Source of the DNA: Neocallimastix lanati (nom. inval.)
Lineage: Eukaryota; Neocallimastigomycota; Neocallimastigomycetes; Neocallimastigales; Neocallimastigaceae
DNA: 64,000 nucleotides
Assembly (NCBI GenBank): GCA_016946835.1
Contig: JACVTC010000037.1
Location: 218,501 to 282,500, forward strand
Reading direction: 5' to 3'
Part shown: positions 52,876-63,048 of the stretch, in pieces
Layout of the letters: every line of letters starts with the position of its first letter
Position numbering within the stretch: position 1 is the first letter of the stretch
The notes under the pieces: generated by a model
The model's input: only the letters and a program-made list of their open reading frames with translations
The model's database searches: none
Told to the model about the DNA's origin: nothing
Program-made: the position numbers and the translations under genes

Positions 52876-53545
52876 TTAATTACATTTACCATAGAGAGTT
52901 TGGCATCCATTATCACAGTAATCAGAAGTGGTACCGCAATAACCATATTTACTACAACATTGACATTACAATTTCCATAGTTCTTACCACATTTACCTTT
53001 TGAAGAAGTAGGAGAAGAGTTCTTACTGGTAGTACTCTTTTTAGTAGTAGTAGTAATCTTTTTAATAGTGGTAGCCTTTTTTGTAGTAGTAGTTTTTTCA
53101 TTAGTGGTAGTCTTTTTTGTAGTAATCTTTTTTATTGTAGTATTCTTTTTTTGAAGTAGTAACCTTTTTTGTAGTAGAATTCTTTTTTGTAGTCATTTTT
53201 GTAGTAATATTCTCTTTTGAAGTCGTATTCTTTATTGTAGTTGTAGTCTTTTTTGTAGTAGTAGTTTTTTTTAGTTGTGGCAATTTTTTTAGTAGTGGTT
53301 TTGTTATTGTTATAAAGTTTTACTTCTTTATCATTTATTAACCTATTTATTATAATAAATTAATAGAATTATTAAAAATTTCATAAATTCTTCTTTTAAT
53401 AAATAATATTAAGGTAATTTACAATTTTCCAATATTACTATTACTTTGGAACCATTCCACTTCTTTATTATTTTTGTAACAAAATTTAATATTTCTATTC
53501 ATTTATATATTTTACTATAGTTAAAAAGTATATCTATTTATTTAT

Positions 53546-53597
<52 letters not shown>

Positions 53598-54045
53598 ATA
53601 TATATATATATTACATTTCACTTACAGAGTACCAATTTTTAAATTTGAAAGATCTTCAAAACAACTTTTAAATCAAATCTATAGAAGGTTCCTTATGATT
53701 TATATTTAAAAACAAATTTGTATATATATTAAGATAAAAATAAAAATAAAAATAAATAATAATAAATAAATAAATGAATATTGTTAATTTTTATTATATA
53801 TATTAATATTAATTATTTATGGAAATTTGCTGTATATTTACAATTTCCTCAAATTTATCAATTTAATTCATTAAAAAATTTATAAATATAATCATTTATC
53901 ATTTATCATTTATATATTTTTTATAAAACTTACAATTTTTCAAGATTAGTAAGACTAGAAATTATATCATCAAATTTGGATGAAAATCCAGTTAATCCCA
54001 AAGTACTTTATAATACCAATAAATTCATAATATTAATAATATTTG

Positions 54046-54084
<39 letters not shown>

Positions 54085-54454
54085 TTTTTTTTTTGTAAAA
54101 TGAAGAAAAAATACTATTTACTTATGCTTTATATATAGTTTGTTAACAATATCTATCACTTAATATATTTATTTTTATAATTATTAATCCATTTACTTAG
54201 AGATTCTTTACACTTTCAAAGTACTTTATGTTTTCAACATCAAATCCGTTAAAAAGACGTTCTCCCTAGGAACAACCTATTTGAGTTGATTCAACTTGGC
54301 TATAAAGACAATATTTTAAAAGATTAATATGAAAAAAAAAAAAAAAGATATTCAATTTAAAAATTAAATTAAATTTACTCACAGTTCTTGAAGTTTTTTA
54401 AGATTTCCTAATGACTTGAAAGTTAAGCCTTTAGTTTCGCAATCATAAATTTTT
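52876..54454 (-). pseudogene. Broken LRR - Thr/Lys linker - CBM18 protein gene
   Basis: Exons with LRRs, read leftward: 54383-54454 (DCETKGLTFKSLGNLKKLQEL), 54299 to about 54201 (with an in-frame TAG; NIKYFESVKNL), 53934-54005 (LGLTGFSSKFDDII then SLTNLEKL), and remnants ending at 53842 and about 53428 (NNKEVEWFQSNSNIGKL). Two of these exons are exactly 72 nt (24 aa), with introns cut after the second base of the final Leu codon. A Thr/Lys-rich linker (about 53020-53320, TTTTKKTTTTIKN) holds frameshifts. A hevein-like chitin-binding domain follows: GKCGKNYGNCN, one-base loss, QCCSKYGYCGTTSDYCDNGC, ending LYGKCN and TAA at 52876. Chitin binding at the cell surface is likely for the intact family. 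The domain order is seen; the single-gene assignment is inferred. Confidence 0.72.
53549..53610. repeat. (CTAT)n then (AT)n inside an LRR-gene intron
   Basis: About 12 CTAT units followed by AT dinucleotides, between two LRR exon remnants of the broken LRR-CBM18 gene. Confidence 0.95.
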
Positions 54455-54489
54455 CTGTATAAGAATGGAGGTTGTGTTTTCCTTCAATG

Positions 54490-54805
54490 TCTATCATTCT
54501 TTTCTTCTTGTCATCAAAGTTCATCCTAATGAATTATTTTGCTTTGTTGTCACCTTTTAATCATTTCTTTGATTACTACATTTTATGTGTAATATATATC
54601 AGTGGTTTCTTTCATCTTAATGCATTTTTCGACTTGGAAGTCAGGTGATTTACTGTTTATAATTTTTATGAATGTATGCATCCAAGTTTTCGATAGATAA
54701 TAATAGGTCCATATCTGAGGACTATAATATTCTACTATAAGCTTACTTTTTTTCGGTGGCAAGTGTTAATTATTATAAAATCATTGTTCTTATTTTCCAT
54801 TTTTG
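54490..54805 (-). pseudogene. Possible N-terminal copia Gag remnant
   Basis: Minus-strand pieces in shifting frames: MENKNNDFIIIN near 54800, SSDMDLLLSIENLDAYIHKN near 54720-54660, then SPDFQVEKCIKMKETTDIYY and NVVIKEMIK. These resemble the start and WxxxMxxLL-like region of Ty1/copia Gag, and would precede the part preserved at 56745-57225 on the other strand. Stops and shifts are many. It sits just upstream of the broken LRR-CBM18 gene, whose first exon is missing. Weak call. Confidence 0.35.
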
Positions 54806-54809
54806 AAAT

Positions 54810-55729
54810 TTTTTTGAAATTTCAAGTTTAATGATCACGATCTTATATTTCAATTGAGAATAAATTTTAATAAAACGATTTCAATTATGTTATTTTACCA
54901 TTCTTTATTTATGATAAATATTAATATAATGATATAATAACTCAGGAAATCCTTGAGTCAATGAGACTTTTAATCTGATTAAAATATTAGTTGTTATGTT
55001 TATTTATTTATTATATTATTATCCTTAGAAAGTATAATTAATGCATATAATTATACTTTCTAAGATTATAAAAAACATTATTATGCATAATTATTTATAT
55101 TTTATATGATTTATCGTAATAATTATATGTATTAAACTTACGTAGTATGACGTGCATTATATTACACTTACATATGCTTTATATGGTAATATTAATTATT
55201 CACTATAAAAAATTAATAAAATAATAAAATATATATATATCCTAAACTTTATTTTCTAATATGATTTATTCAAGATTGTTATTGATTTTTTTTTTTTTTT
55301 TTTTTTTTTTTTGAACATTAATTTTCATTTTCAGGGTTAAGGAAGAATTTCTTTAATTTTTTAATTTAAAATTTATTTAATTTAAAGCAATATATTTATT
55401 TATTATTAAATTGAGTCTAAAAATATTACCAATTCATGTATTATGGTAAGAATTCTGTGCTAACATATGATTGGTTAATACTGTAATAATTAAATTAATT
55501 CTTGATTTACCAAAAGTTTCTTTATATAAATATAATAATCAGTACAGTACTTTATAATATAAAATTTATTAAGTATTAAATATATCAAAAATATGCTAAT
55601 AAGTTTAATTATTAATAATATAAAATGTGAAAGATAAAGAAATAATTTTTTTTTTTTATTCTTCTTTATTTATTTTATACTTCAGTTTAGGTATAGAAAG
55701 TTTAAAGTACAAAAATAAAATAAAAAAAA
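54810..55729. other. Spacer between the two divergent broken LRR genes
   Basis: A+T-rich with a perfect 17-bp hairpin at 55024-55064 and a T run at 55287-55311. No gene recognised; would include promoters for both LRR genes if they were once active. Confidence 0.6.
55024..55064. repeat. Perfect 17-bp inverted repeat with 7-nt loop
   Basis: CTTAGAAAGTATAATTA at 55024-55040 and its exact reverse complement at 55048-55064, separated by ATGCATA. Not simple-sequence. Confidence 0.95.
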
Positions 55730-56609
55730 ATGAACATTAATTGGATATATTATTTGGTAACTTATGCCCTTTTAGTGGCAGTAACAACAGCAAGTGATTG
55801 TACCGAAATTAAAAATAAGTTGAAAAAAGCATTAGGTGATTGACGGTGAAGATGAATTTATAAATGAGCAAATTCGTACTTGTAAGGAAAACATTGAAGG
55901 AAAAGTTATATCTTTGTAAGTCAGTCATTTTAATAAAATAAAAATTGTTTATTGAATGGTAAAGTAAGAATTAATATATATATTGACAAATATATTTTAC
56001 ATTCCTTCTTATAGAGATTTATCTTCCTTTATAAATGTAAATGAATTGAAAAAATTTGTTGTTTATGATACACTTACTAACCTGTATATAGATTTATATT
56101 TAAACATTTACATGTTTATTGTAAAAAAAAAATTAAAAAGATTAATTGTTCATTTCGTATTTTATAACAGTCTTTTGGAATATAGAAGTGATACATCAGA
56201 TTTAAAAGATAATGAAAATTGGGCTTCATTATTTGATGAAATAACATAATTAACCAACTTGGAAAAATTGTAATAGTTTATTACATATAATACCCTATTA
56301 AAATAATATCGTTATGTAGAATATAATGTAATCACATATTAATTGTTTAAATTTTTATTATATATAGATATTTTATATTAAATAATAAAGATGTTAGTCA
56401 AACCAAGTATAAACGAGAAGATGGTTTTATTCACAAAGGTGTAATAAAGAAATTACAAAAATTAAAAAAAAAATTGTAAATTTATGTTAATAATTGATAT
56501 AGATATTAATATTTTTAATTATTCATGTATAATATAGGGAATTAGCATATCTTGAATTAATACAAGAAAACATTGAAGATATCTCTACTTTGTCCAACCT
56601 TGAATATTT
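55730..56609 (+). pseudogene. Broken secreted LRR protein gene, five exons preserved
   Basis: Exon 1 (55730-55915) begins with a signal peptide, MNINWIYYLVTYALLVAVTT, followed by ASDCTEIKNKLKKALGD. A one-base shift and TGA occur at about 55841, after which IDGEDEFINEQIRTCKENIE continues. Exon 2 (56015-56093) reads LDLSSFINVNELKKF. Exon 3 (56171-56269) reads LKDNENWASLFDEIT, has a TAA, then LTNLEKL. Exon 4 is 56368-56475 (GVIKKLQKLKK). Exon 5 is 56538-56609, exactly 72 nt, LELIQENIEDISTLSNLEYL. Introns are GT..AG (GTAAGT, GTATAT, GTAATA, GTAAAT, GTATGT) and all phase 2. No further exon follows; copia Gag sequence starts about 135 bp on. Divergently placed relative to the LRR-CBM18 remnant. Probably a surface or secreted LRR protein before decay. 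Confidence 0.75.
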
Positions 56610-56744
56610 GTATGTTGATTTTTAAATAATAATTTATTTTATCTTTATTTAAAAATAAATAATATAAAATTATATAAACATGTATATTATTCAATCATCA
56701 TAATAATTATTCAACTTTTTTTAATAATGAATATTATATTATTA

Positions 56745-57225
56745 TATTTTCATTTAATAATCTTTCCTTCAAAGTGTGGAAACTATTAAAAGAGACATTC
56801 GAAAAAGGAGAAGAAGAAAAGAAAACTGAAATTAAGAAGACTGTAAGAAGAAAATGAAATACGACACAAACGAAGATATAGAAATATTCTTGTCGAATAT
56901 GAATAACATCTTCAGCAAACATAAGAACTTGGGTGAAAACGTTAGCGAAGAAAGGAAATTCAATTATCTATATAATTCTTTCCCAGATGACTTATTTCAA
57001 ATCACGAATATCATTATAATCATGATAATTGGGAAGAATGCATCGAACAATTAAAAAGAGCAATTCTAAGAATTAAATTCCTCAAAAAAAAAAAAAAAAA
57101 AAATTCTAATAACTCTATTTAAAATTACCATTTAACACCAAATAATATCACCCCAACTAATTAAAAGACGATATCCAACAAGAATCCCAAGAGAAAGAGT
57201 AATAACTATTTCAGGACAAGAGAAT
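56745..57225 (+). pseudogene. Ty1/copia-type Gag fragment
   Basis: Reads FNNLSFKVWKLLKETFEKGE, shift at about 56852, then MKYDTNEDIEIFLSNMNNIF, NLGENVSEERKFNYLYNSFP, a second shift near 57015, then NWEECIEQLKRAILRIKFL. This is the UBN2-like Gag core of copia elements (the WxLLKxxYEK ... LxxLP pattern). The following 57110-57225 has Asn/Lys/Arg-rich scraps. No protease, integrase, RT or LTR seen nearby, so it is an isolated fragment. It ends in A and T runs. Confidence 0.72.
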
Positions 57226-57573
57226 ACTATTAAAAAAAAAAAAAATTAAAAATTTAGCTTTTTTTTTTTTTTAATAACAAAAGTTAATAATTAATTTATA
57301 AAGTATTAATATATGGATCAGTTATTTCTATTTTTAAAAAATGGATAGATTAATATTATTTCTACTTTTAATATATTCTTATAATGAAGATATCATCTAA
57401 ATGTTAATATTTTCATATATAAAAAATGGAGGATGATCTTTGATAATCCTTTCGAGTTTTATTGTCTGTAATGACTCTTTTATTAGTATTATTAGTATTT
57501 TTCGAATATGCTGGTAATTCTTGAATTTAAATTTTTGAAAATAAGGGTTAACAGATACATTTTCTTGAATAAA

Positions 57574-57850
57574 ATAAATTGAAATATAAATATAAAGTAC
57601 AGATTGAATAAAATAAAATAAAATAAATAGTTGAAATATAAATATAAAGTACAGATTGAATAAAATAAAATAAAATAAAATAAATAGTTGAAATATAAAT
57701 ATAAAGTACAGATTGAATAAAATAAAATAAAATAAAATAAAATAAAATAAAATAAAATAAAATAAAATAAAATAAAATAAAATAAATAGTTGAAATATAA
57801 ATATAAAGTACAGATTGAATAAAATAAAATAAATAAATAAATAAATAAAC
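57574..57850. repeat. Four-copy minisatellite with variable AAATA blocks
   Basis: The core TGAAATATAAATATAAAGTA followed by CAGATTG recurs at about 57580, 57633, 57688 and 57791. Copies are separated by runs of AAATA that vary from about 3 to 15 units. A compound minisatellite/microsatellite. Confidence 0.9.
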
Positions 57851-57857
57851 GAACAAA

Positions 57858-57889
<32 letters not shown>

Positions 57890-57970
57890 AAATAATTATT
57901 AATGATTAAATTATGAATAATAAATTATTGAATGGTAAGAATTAATAAATGGTAAGAATTAAGTAATTAG

Positions 57971-58001
<31 letters not shown>

Positions 58002-59159
58002 AAATAATAAATAATAAATAATAAATAATAAATAATAAATAATTAATAATTAAATAATAAATAATAAATAATAATAAATAATAAATAATAATAAATAATA
58101 ATAAATAATAAATAATAAATAATAAATAATAAATAAATAAATTATAAAATGTTTTTAAATATTTTCTTAATTACTTCATAACAAAAAAAGACTGAATAAT
58201 AAATATTAATGCATTTAAATTTAAACAATAAAATAAATAATAATTAAATATATATAAAAAAAAATAATAATAATTAAATATAAATAATAAAATAGTTAAA
58301 TATAATAATTAAATATAAATAATAAATAATTAGATATAAATATTTTATTTTAAAGTAAAAATTTTTTAATAAATAATAAAATAATTTCTTAAAAACACTT
58401 CATAATTAAAAAAGAAAAAAAGAATAATTGATACTAATTTTCTTAGAATGATTATTAAATAAATAATTAAATATTAATAGTAAATAATTAAATAAATATC
58501 TTAGTTTTTAAATATTAAAAAATCAAATATATTTTTAATTAAATACATTGATTAAATATGATTAAATATGTTTTTTTTTTTTTTTAACATAAAATATGTT
58601 CTTATTCAATACTTTATTAACAACTTATATATTATAAAACAAAAAATTCTTTTTAAAATGTATAAAAAATAATATTAAATATATTCATAACTTTTATATC
58701 TATATTATTAATTTTATGAATACTATAAAATTAGTAAACATGAAGGTTATAAAAAAAAATTTTTTTTTTTTCTAAAACTTTTATTTAAATTATTTATTTT
58801 ATATTGTTTGAAAATTTGTATTTTTAGTTTAAATTAATTAACTCTTTATTCAATACTTATTCAATACTTTCATTTTTATTATAATTTTTAAATATTAAAT
58901 AGTATATTACAAAATAAATAGGATACATTATAATAATATATAATTTTTAAATTTTTTTTTTTTTTGAATCTTTTTTATAGATTTAAAGAATATTTTATTT
59001 TGTTAGATATATATAATGAAAATTTCAAGAATATTTTATTTTGTTAGATATATATAATGAAAATAGATTTAAAGAAATATTTTATTTCAATTTTTTTTTA
59101 AAATAAATATAAAAAAGATAATATAAAAAAACTTTAATAAATAAATTACGAATAAAAAG

Positions 59160-59501
59160 ATAAATAAATAAAGAATAAATAAATAAATATTAAATAAATA
59201 ATAAATAAGTAAATAGATAAATAATAAATAAATAGATAAATAATAAATAAATAGATAAATAGATAAATAATAAATAATAAATAAATATTCTAATAATATT
59301 ATATATCACCATTAAAAAGATTAATAATATAATAATAATAATAAATACATAATACATAATTAATAATAAATAATTAATAATAAATAATAAATAAATAATA
59401 AATAAATAATGAAAAATTAGATAAATATATAAATAATAAATAAATAATGAAAAATTAGATAAATAGATAAATAATAAATAAATAATAAATAGATAAATAG
59501 A

Positions 59502-59536
<35 letters not shown>

Positions 59537-59550
59537 AAAGTAGAAAATAA
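59160..59550. repeat. AAAT / AAATAGAT mixed array
   Basis: AAAT tetramers with recurring GATAAATAGATAAATAATA variants and a duplicated AATAATGAAAAATTAGATAA block at about 59405 and 59445. Confidence 0.85.
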
Positions 59551-60084
59551 ATATAATAATAAATATAATAATAGTTCAAAATTTATCCTTTTCATCATAT
59601 TTTAATAAATATTATTTGAAAAAAAATTTAATTATTATTATTTTTTTTTATTATTTTTTTTTATTATTTTTTTTTATTATTTTTTTTTTTATTTTTATTT
59701 TTATTTTTATTTTTTTTTTTTAATCTTTTAATTTTTCTAATATTTCTTAGTTTTATTTTTATTAATGTGAATTTTATAAACTTAGAATTAAAACTTATTA
59801 TTATTATTACTACTACTATTATTATTATCTTTATATTATATATATAGGTATTGTTACTAAATATTTATTTATGATGCAAAGTAATTATTTATTTTATTAT
59901 TATTATAATCATAATTATTTTTATCCTATTACTTTAATGTTATTGCATCTAAATTTAAAAAAAAAAAAAAAGATAAAGAATTAATTTATTTATATATATA
60001 AATATATATATATATATTATATATAAATATTTTATTTTTATTTTTATTTTTATTTTTTTTTTATTTTAATTCTTCTCTTTTCTT

Positions 60085-61935
60085 CTAAAATTCTATGATT
60101 TTACCGGACATTTTTTCTTCCATTTTTTCTAAGGGTATACCTTTACTTTCTGTACAGGCAATAATAGAAAATAAAGCTCCAATAATACAATTTAATGTAA
60201 AGAAAATACAAAATTTTGATCCCAATAAATCGTAAAAAATGGGACAAAGTATCATAAATATTAAAAGATTTATACGGCTGGTGAGCGTTCCAATGGCGGA
60301 ACCTTTCGTTCTTATTCGAATTGGGAAAATTTCTGCTTTATAAATAAATGGTACAGGTAACCAGGTAGAAATATAGATAGATATGAATAAGACGATACTG
60401 ACATCGGATAATCTTGAACTAATTGAGAATGACTTAGAATCCATGGCTTCCATACAAATGTCATTAAATTTTGAGTAAAGATAATCGTTACCTTTGGTCT
60501 TCGTAATTTCGGTAATATCTTTATCCCATGAAATTTTATTTGAATTTTCTCTGCAATAGTAAACATATTTATGACATGAATCACTGTATAGATCTATACC
60601 AAGTTCATTATCATGAATGAAAGGCGAAGAATTCTTTTCGGTTTTACAATTATCAAAATTGGTAAATAGGGGGGTTGAGGAATAAAGGGGTGTAGCTGAT
60701 AAGTTTCTGTTCTCAGAGGAGGAAGATGAGGGGGTGTGAGGGAAAGCAAAAATGTTAAAGATGTTGATGATTAGCATTATCAACATACCGATGAGCAATA
60801 ACGATTTTCGTCCATATCGATCAATCAAAGAAAAGCATACAAATATTATAAAAAAAGATAAAATAGATATTAAAATGATGGGTATAACTATTAAACTTTC
60901 AAATTCTGTACTTCCAATCCCTGAAAAAATTTGAGAATGAAAACATAAGAAAAAGGTAATGCCTGACCATTGCTGAATACTATTCATAAAAATAATATTG
61001 AAGGTACGACGACGAATGGAGGGAATGAAAAGTTCTGAATAATTTGAATGTCCTATTGCTCGATTAATAATGGCATCATTTTTAATATTGTCAAATTTTT
61101 CCTGTAATTTGGTATCGCTTAAGGAGGTTGTATTATAAATTTTAGCCATGGTTTGAAGTGCTTCAACGTTACATTCATCAAAACATAGCCATCTTGGTGA
61201 TTTTGGTATTATGAAAAGCAATCCAGAATAGAGAATACTAATAAATGTTTGTATTAAAAAAGCAAGTCGCCATGCCATATTATTAATGGGTTCAGAAGGA
61301 TCTTTTCTTGATATGCTTGATAATTCTATAAAATCAAAATCAGATTTATAAAATATGTAACCATTTATAATACCAGAAAAGATTATACCAACTATCATTA
61401 ACATATAATACAGATATGAAATTTCACCTCTTGATTTTGCCGGAATAAGTTCTGAAATATATACAGGACAAATAACATTAAAACTGCCAAAAGATAAACC
61501 TAAAATAAACCGACAAATGGCTATCCAAAAATAAGAACGTGATGAACAGACTTGTAGGAATGCTCCGACTGCAAAAACCAAAGAAGTAACAATCATTGTT
61601 TTTCTACGACCTAATCTATCTCCAAGATAAGATATTATTAATGCTCCACAAATGGAACCAAAAACATGACCTGCTGTTATAACTCCTTCAATAAAATTAT
61701 TATCATCTGTATCTACTAAATTACGAGATTCACGGAAGTTATCAAATATGTTCTCTGTATTACCATTCGTGTCACGATAGAAACCATTCCATGTTGCTAA
61801 TCCATAATATATTCTAAAGGAATCCATTATAAATACTAGCTTCATTAAAATTATATCATAACCATAAAGGAAACCTGCTCCTGCTGCTATAATAGCAGAA
61901 ACATAATTAAAATTTTTAAATACTTTATTTAACAT
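60085..61935 (-). CDS. MFS sugar-porter family transporter
   Basis: A 616-aa, single-exon, 12-helix sugar transporter of the plasma membrane. Signatures in order: GAGFLYGYDIILMKL in helix 1; GDRLGRRKTMI in loop 2-3; FGSFNVICPVYISELIPAKS with RGE; IPKSPRWLCF closing the first half; QQWSGITFFLCFHSQIF in helix 7; LIDRYGRKSLLLIG in loop 8-9; EIFPIRIRTKGSA near helix 10; and TESKGIPLEKMEE at the C-terminus. Residues about 400-510 form a hydrophilic, Ser/Asn/Cys-containing loop between helices 9 and 10. Such a loop is absent from standard hexose porters but known in animal HMIT-type inositol carriers. Substrate (hexose, pentose or polyol) is unresolved. Start chosen at MLNKVFKN, after a T/A-rich leader, with helix 1 following at once. 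Confidence 0.93.
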   Translation of the reverse strand: MLNKVFKNFNYVSAIIAAGAGFLYGYDIILMKLVFIMDSFRIYYGLATWNGFYRDTNGNTENIFDNFRESRNLVDTDDNNFIEGVITAGHVFGSICGALIISYLGDRLGRRKTMIVTSLVFAVGAFLQVCSSRSYFWIAICRFILGLSFGSFNVICPVYISELIPAKSRGEISYLYYMLMIVGIIFSGIINGYIFYKSDFDFIELSSISRKDPSEPINNMAWRLAFLIQTFISILYSGLLFIIPKSPRWLCFDECNVEALQTMAKIYNTTSLSDTKLQEKFDNIKNDAIINRAIGHSNYSELFIPSIRRRTFNIIFMNSIQQWSGITFFLCFHSQIFSGIGSTEFESLIVIPIILISILSFFIIFVCFSLIDRYGRKSLLLIGMLIMLIINIFNIFAFPHTPSSSSSENRNLSATPLYSSTPLFTNFDNCKTEKNSSPFIHDNELGIDLYSDSCHKYVYYCRENSNKISWDKDITEITKTKGNDYLYSKFNDICMEAMDSKSFSISSRLSDVSIVLFISIYISTWLPVPFIYKAEIFPIRIRTKGSAIGTLTSRINLLIFMILCPIFYDLLGSKFCIFFTLNCIIGALFSIIACTESKGIPLEKMEEKMSGKIIEF

Positions 61936-61967
61936 TTTTTTTTTTTTTTTTAATATTGATATATATA

Positions 61968-61998
<31 letters not shown>

Positions 61999-62242
61999 GT
62001 ATTTTTATTTTATTTTATTATTGCTTTGGTATATTACAATTAATGTATATTTTATTTATTTATTTATTATTATTATTATTTCATTTATTGTTTTTTTTTT
62101 TAAATATTTAAATATTTAAGATTGAATAAGAAATACTGAAAAATTTGAATTATTTATTTTATTATTGATTTGGTATATTACAATTATTGTATATTTCTTT
62201 ATTTATATTATTTATTTATTTATTTATTATTTATTATTATTA

Positions 62243-62273
<31 letters not shown>

Positions 62274-63017
62274 AATTAAATATTCAAGATTGAATAAGAA
62301 ATACTGAAAAATTTGAATTGTTTGTTTTAATAAATAATTATTAAAAATTGTTTATTTTTTTTTCTTAATATTTATTTATTAGTTTGGTTATTTTTGGTAT
62401 ATGGATAATAATATATATGTTATGGAAAATTATATTAAAATATTTAATATTGTTGGATTCGTTTTTTTTTTATGTTTGGTGAAATTTATTTTTAATTATT
62501 TTTTTTTTTATTTCATTTGTTCTATTTTAATTATTAATTTCATTTAATTAATTATAAAATAAAATAAAATAAAATAAAATTAAATAATAATAACAGTTAA
62601 CAGTTATTATTATTTTTTTGTTTAATATTTTGAAATTTTATTATATGTTATTTATTGAGAATTATATTTATCTCTATGTATACCCTATTTATCTGTCTTA
62701 CTATTTATTATTATTAATATTATTTTCAATAAAAAAAAAAATTTTTTTTATAAAAATAAAACTGTAGTAGTATGTTTTAAATTATCTTAAAATTTAAAAT
62801 TATTTACTTTTTAAATGTAAACATAGAAATACATGTTCTTATTATTAATATCCTGTTTCGTTTATCAAAGTTAGGAAAATAATAAAAATAATAATAGAAG
62901 AAAAGAAAAAAAAAAAAAAAATTTGATTTAAATTTTAAGATGAATATATATTTAAATATTATATATATAATAAAATATGTCAAAAGAATTTAAACTTTTT
63001 TTTTTCTTTTCCTTTTT

Positions 63018-63048
<31 letters not shown>

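Larger units (their letters stand above)
57226..60050. other. Repeat-rich spacer
   Basis: No gene. Holds the minisatellite at 57574-57850, AAAT/AAATAAT arrays at 57855-58145 and 59160-59550, a ~45-bp duplication at about 58990-59065 (ATTTTATTTTGTTAGATATA repeated), and T-rich runs at 59630-59720. The long Tyr/Ile/Leu open frames are repeat translations. Confidence 0.7.

Noticed and set aside
60312-60584. 90-codon minus-strand frame
   Set aside because: Overlaps the sugar-porter coding sequence in another frame; the porter frame carries the family motifs.
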